A stretch of DNA of 7,507 nucleotides, from the NCBI GenBank assembly GCA_003135315.1, contig PLBD01000523.1, positions 360-7,866 of the forward strand. Direction: 5' to 3'. The DNA is from Acidobacteriaceae bacterium. GTDB taxonomy: Bacteria > Acidobacteriota > Terriglobia > Terriglobales > Acidobacteriaceae. Position 1 is the stretch's first letter. Each line of letters opens with the position of its first letter. The notes below the pieces were generated by a model, which saw nothing but the letters and a program-made list of their open reading frames with translations, searched no databases and was not told the origin of the DNA. Position numbers and translations under genes: made by a program. This document shows, piece after piece, positions 6,399-7,507 of this stretch.

Positions 6399-7028
6399 TT
6401 ATTGTGGTTGCTGCCGCTGCGTCCTGGTGTCGGCCTTGCAGCGGACATGCACGTGTACGTGGCTGTGACCACCGCCATCATCCGTAACGCCGATTACTGG
6501 CAGATCTAAGCTGTCGATCCGCACCGAAGTCGCACGCAATTTGTCGGCGAGGACTTGCAACCTGACATTGCTGGCCGCCAGTTGGGTGGCAAGAGCAGCG
6601 TTGATGCGCTGATTAAGGTCGGCAGGCAGATTCACTTCCGGGGCCATCGGACCGATGCTGGCCAGGCTTTGCTGCATTCGCATGGCATCGCGGCGAGCTC
6701 GATCGGCGTCGCCCATCGCCTGTGCACTTGCAGACTGAGCGAAGGCCGCTTGCTGGCGGGCCATTTGCTCCTGGATCGTCTCCATGTTGGGCAAGGGGAC
6801 GTCCATCTCGGCCAGTAACTGCGCCTCTTCCGGATAACGCGGACGCAAGTGAGTGCGAATCTTCGCCAGGGCGCGGGCTGCGCAACTCGGTTCGTGCATG
6901 GAGTTAGCCATCGCTCCCGAGTGTCGATCGTTTGCCACTGACATCTTCTGCAAGGCTCGGAAGCCGTGGGATGTCGCCGCAAAGGCCACAATCATGGCCA
7001 GCGCCGCAACCAGGTATCTACGTTCCAT
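6399..7028 (-). CDS. Exported helical protein of unknown function with histidine-rich C-terminal tail
   Basis: I do not recognise this 209-residue protein. The N-terminus (MERRYLVAALAMIVAFAATS) is a signal peptide or membrane anchor with possible cleavage after Ser20, so it should act in the periplasm or cell envelope. Residues about 50-170 are mostly helix-forming, with a Gln/Met/Ala-rich stretch (about 84-125) that could form a coiled coil. It contains Cys49 and ends in a glycine-rich turn followed by GGGHSHVHVHVRCKAD: four alternating histidines (188, 190, 192, 194) and Cys197, a plausible metal-binding strand, then a basic/Gln tail. The ATG at 7028 is supported by AGGAGG four bases upstream. 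The gene converges on the cupin gene with only 19 bases between stops. Upstream on the same strand, after a 294-base leader containing a repeat element, is a LysR-type gene. A Spy/CpxP-like periplasmic sensor or chaperone is one possibility suggested only by helix content and export. Confidence 0.75.
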   Translation of the reverse strand: MERRYLVAALAMIVAFAATSHGFRALQKMSVANDRHSGAMANSMHEPSCAARALAKIRTHLRPRYPEEAQLLAEMDVPLPNMETIQEQMARQQAAFAQSASAQAMGDADRARRDAMRMQQSLASIGPMAPEVNLPADLNQRINAALATQLAASNVRLQVLADKLRATSVRIDSLDLPVIGVTDDGGGHSHVHVHVRCKADTRTQRQQPQ

Positions 7029-7079
7029 ACTGCCTCCTGACCCTTCAGACGAAAGAGCGACCCGACCGTTAGAAGCTTT

Positions 7080-7109
7080 GGGACTAACTGCACAGGCTCC
7101 GGGTCTAAC
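7080..7109 (-). repeat. Near-identical 9-base direct repeats, 21-base period
   Basis: On the minus strand, GTTAGACCC (7109-7101) and GTTAGTCCC (7088-7080) differ by one base and are offset by 21 bases, two helical turns. A further CTAAC (7072-7068) makes a 5-base inverted partner to the second copy. They lie 50-80 bases upstream of the exported-protein start, a location compatible with a tandem regulator-binding site. Short AT/GC-mixed repeats of this size may also be chance. Confidence 0.3.
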
Positions 7110-7117
7110 TTAGGAGA

Positions 7118-7243
7118 TACACGTCGAAGGCCATCGCACATTGGCTGTAAGTAATTGCACCGTAAGACTGTTAGCACTCGGTCGAGCGCCATCCAGGGGG
7201 CAAAGATGTCCGGATTCAGAAGCGATTGTCCACCGCCGGACAA
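7118..7243 (-). repeat. Dispersed intergenic element, copy 2 (upstream of exported protein gene)
   Basis: Read on the minus strand from 7243, this element repeats the block order of copy 1 at 2679-2803: TTGTCCG (7243-7237), GTGGACAA (7233-7226), TGAAT (7218-7214), GGAC (7211-7208), then ACTT (7152-7149), CCAA (7144-7141), GTGCG (7139-7135), TGGCC (7133-7129) and GACGTGTA (7125-7118). Total length is 126 bases versus 125 in copy 1. Both copies point toward the gene they precede. The first 36-bp block lies 179 bases from the downstream start here and 180 in copy 1. Differences include small indels, so the copies are old or under selection only in parts. Confidence 0.5.
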
Positions 7244-7322
7244 GAGCGTGTCCACGCTGTTGAACATTTTATGGGATGAGCTCTGACGAAGAGCGGAAGG
7301 GCAAATAGCGAACACCGTGCAG

Positions 7323-7507
7323 CTAGTCCGCCGCGCGCACCATTGCCGCTTTCAATTTGACCGTGATGTCGATGAAGGCCAGAGCGGCGCGGCTCAGGGC
7401 CTTGTCCTTGCGGAAGACCAGTGCCAGCTCGCGCTGGATGCTGGCGTCGGCTAGCGTCACCGCGGCCAACGCCTTGGCCTGCAAATCCTCGACCACGTTG
7501 GAGCGAG
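7323..7507 (-). CDS. LysR-type transcriptional regulator, C-terminal fragment (continues past the window edge)
   Basis: The window contains only the last 60 residues and the TAG stop (7325-7323). The segment SNVVEDLQAKALAAVTLAD followed by RELALVFRKDKALSRAALAF resembles the end of the substrate-binding domain of LysR-type regulators. There, a strand with a pattern like 'R.L.LVW.KD..LS.AA.AF...' packs before the final helix. The N-terminal winged helix-turn-helix is outside the window, so the effector and targets cannot be deduced. LysR-type proteins often control a neighbouring gene; the same-strand exported-protein gene downstream is one candidate target, but divergent genes beyond the right edge are the more usual ones. 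The frame is intact with no stop through the edge. Confidence 0.78.
   Translation of the reverse strand, partial: RSNVVEDLQAKALAAVTLADASIQRELALVFRKDKALSRAALAFIDITVKLKAAMVRAAD

Larger units (their letters stand above)
7029..7322. other. Gene-free leader between LysR-type gene and exported protein gene
   Basis: No convincing gene lies here. An open frame on the minus strand (about 7315 to 6992) has no ribosome binding site and would overlap the exported-protein gene, so I do not call it. The region contains repeat element copy 2 (7118-7243), an adjacent inverted repeat AGCGTG-TC-CACGCT (7245-7258), and a 9-base near-repeat with 21-base period (7080-7109). The AGGAGG for the downstream gene is at its end. 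No clear -35/-10 pair was visible. Confidence 0.65.

Noticed and set aside
7171..7179. TTAGCACTC, identical to one half of the CIRCE (HrcA) heat-shock operator
   Set aside because: The partner GAGTGCTAA is absent at the required nine-base spacing, and no chaperone gene follows.
6992..7315. Minus-strand open frame of 107 codons in the leader before the exported-protein gene
   Set aside because: No ribosome binding site, overlaps the supported start of the next gene, and the repeat shared with the other leader is not kept in the same protein frame.

Overview
The window looks like chromosomal DNA of a soil-type Acidobacteriota (Terriglobia/Koribacter-like lineage). The main clue is an 814-residue protein of the ADOP type (acidobacterial duplicated orphan permease): a MacB/FtsX-like permease with two permease modules and no ATPase gene beside it. 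That family is expanded in Acidobacteria. GC-rich coding sequence fits, but I assign nothing below phylum with confidence. I see no rRNA, tRNA, CRISPR array, transposase or complete mobile element.

Positions 1-2585 (minus strand) hold a short acyl-CoA metabolism cluster read right to left: a thiolase (1383-2585), a SnoaL-like small protein of the SgcJ/EcaC type (858-1283) and a 3-hydroxybutyryl-CoA dehydrogenase that runs off the left edge (1-773). Thiolase and dehydrogenase catalyse consecutive steps between acetyl-CoA/acetoacetyl-CoA and 3-hydroxybutyryl-CoA, or the last two steps of beta-oxidation. The intergenic gaps are 99 and 84 bases, so cotranscription is plausible but not shown.

Positions 2586-2894 are a divergent intergenic region with a perfect 14-bp palindrome close to the thiolase start and an imperfect repeat element that recurs near the right end of the window. 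Positions 2895-5824 (plus strand) hold the ADOP permease and, 35 bases after it, a small gene whose C-terminal half resembles the DNA-binding 'Recombinase' domain of large serine recombinases but which has no catalytic domain. A secreted cupin follows at 5918-6379 with a very strong ribosome binding site.

Positions 6399-7507 (minus strand) hold an exported, helical, unrecognised protein with a histidine-rich tail (6399-7028), convergent with the cupin; a 294-base gene-free leader; and the C-terminal end of a LysR-type regulator (7323-7507, continuing beyond the window).

The most unusual signal is a repeated element of about 125 bp. One copy (2679-2803) lies upstream of the ADOP gene. The other (7118-7243, opposite strand) lies upstream of the histidine-tail gene. 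Each begins with TTGTCC-N6-GGACAA, and by hand alignment 27 of the first 36 bases are identical. A second conserved block occurs about 90 bases further on in both copies. The first 36-bp block lies 180 and 179 bases from the respective start codons. It may be a shared regulatory leader or a dispersed intergenic repeat; I do not recognise it.
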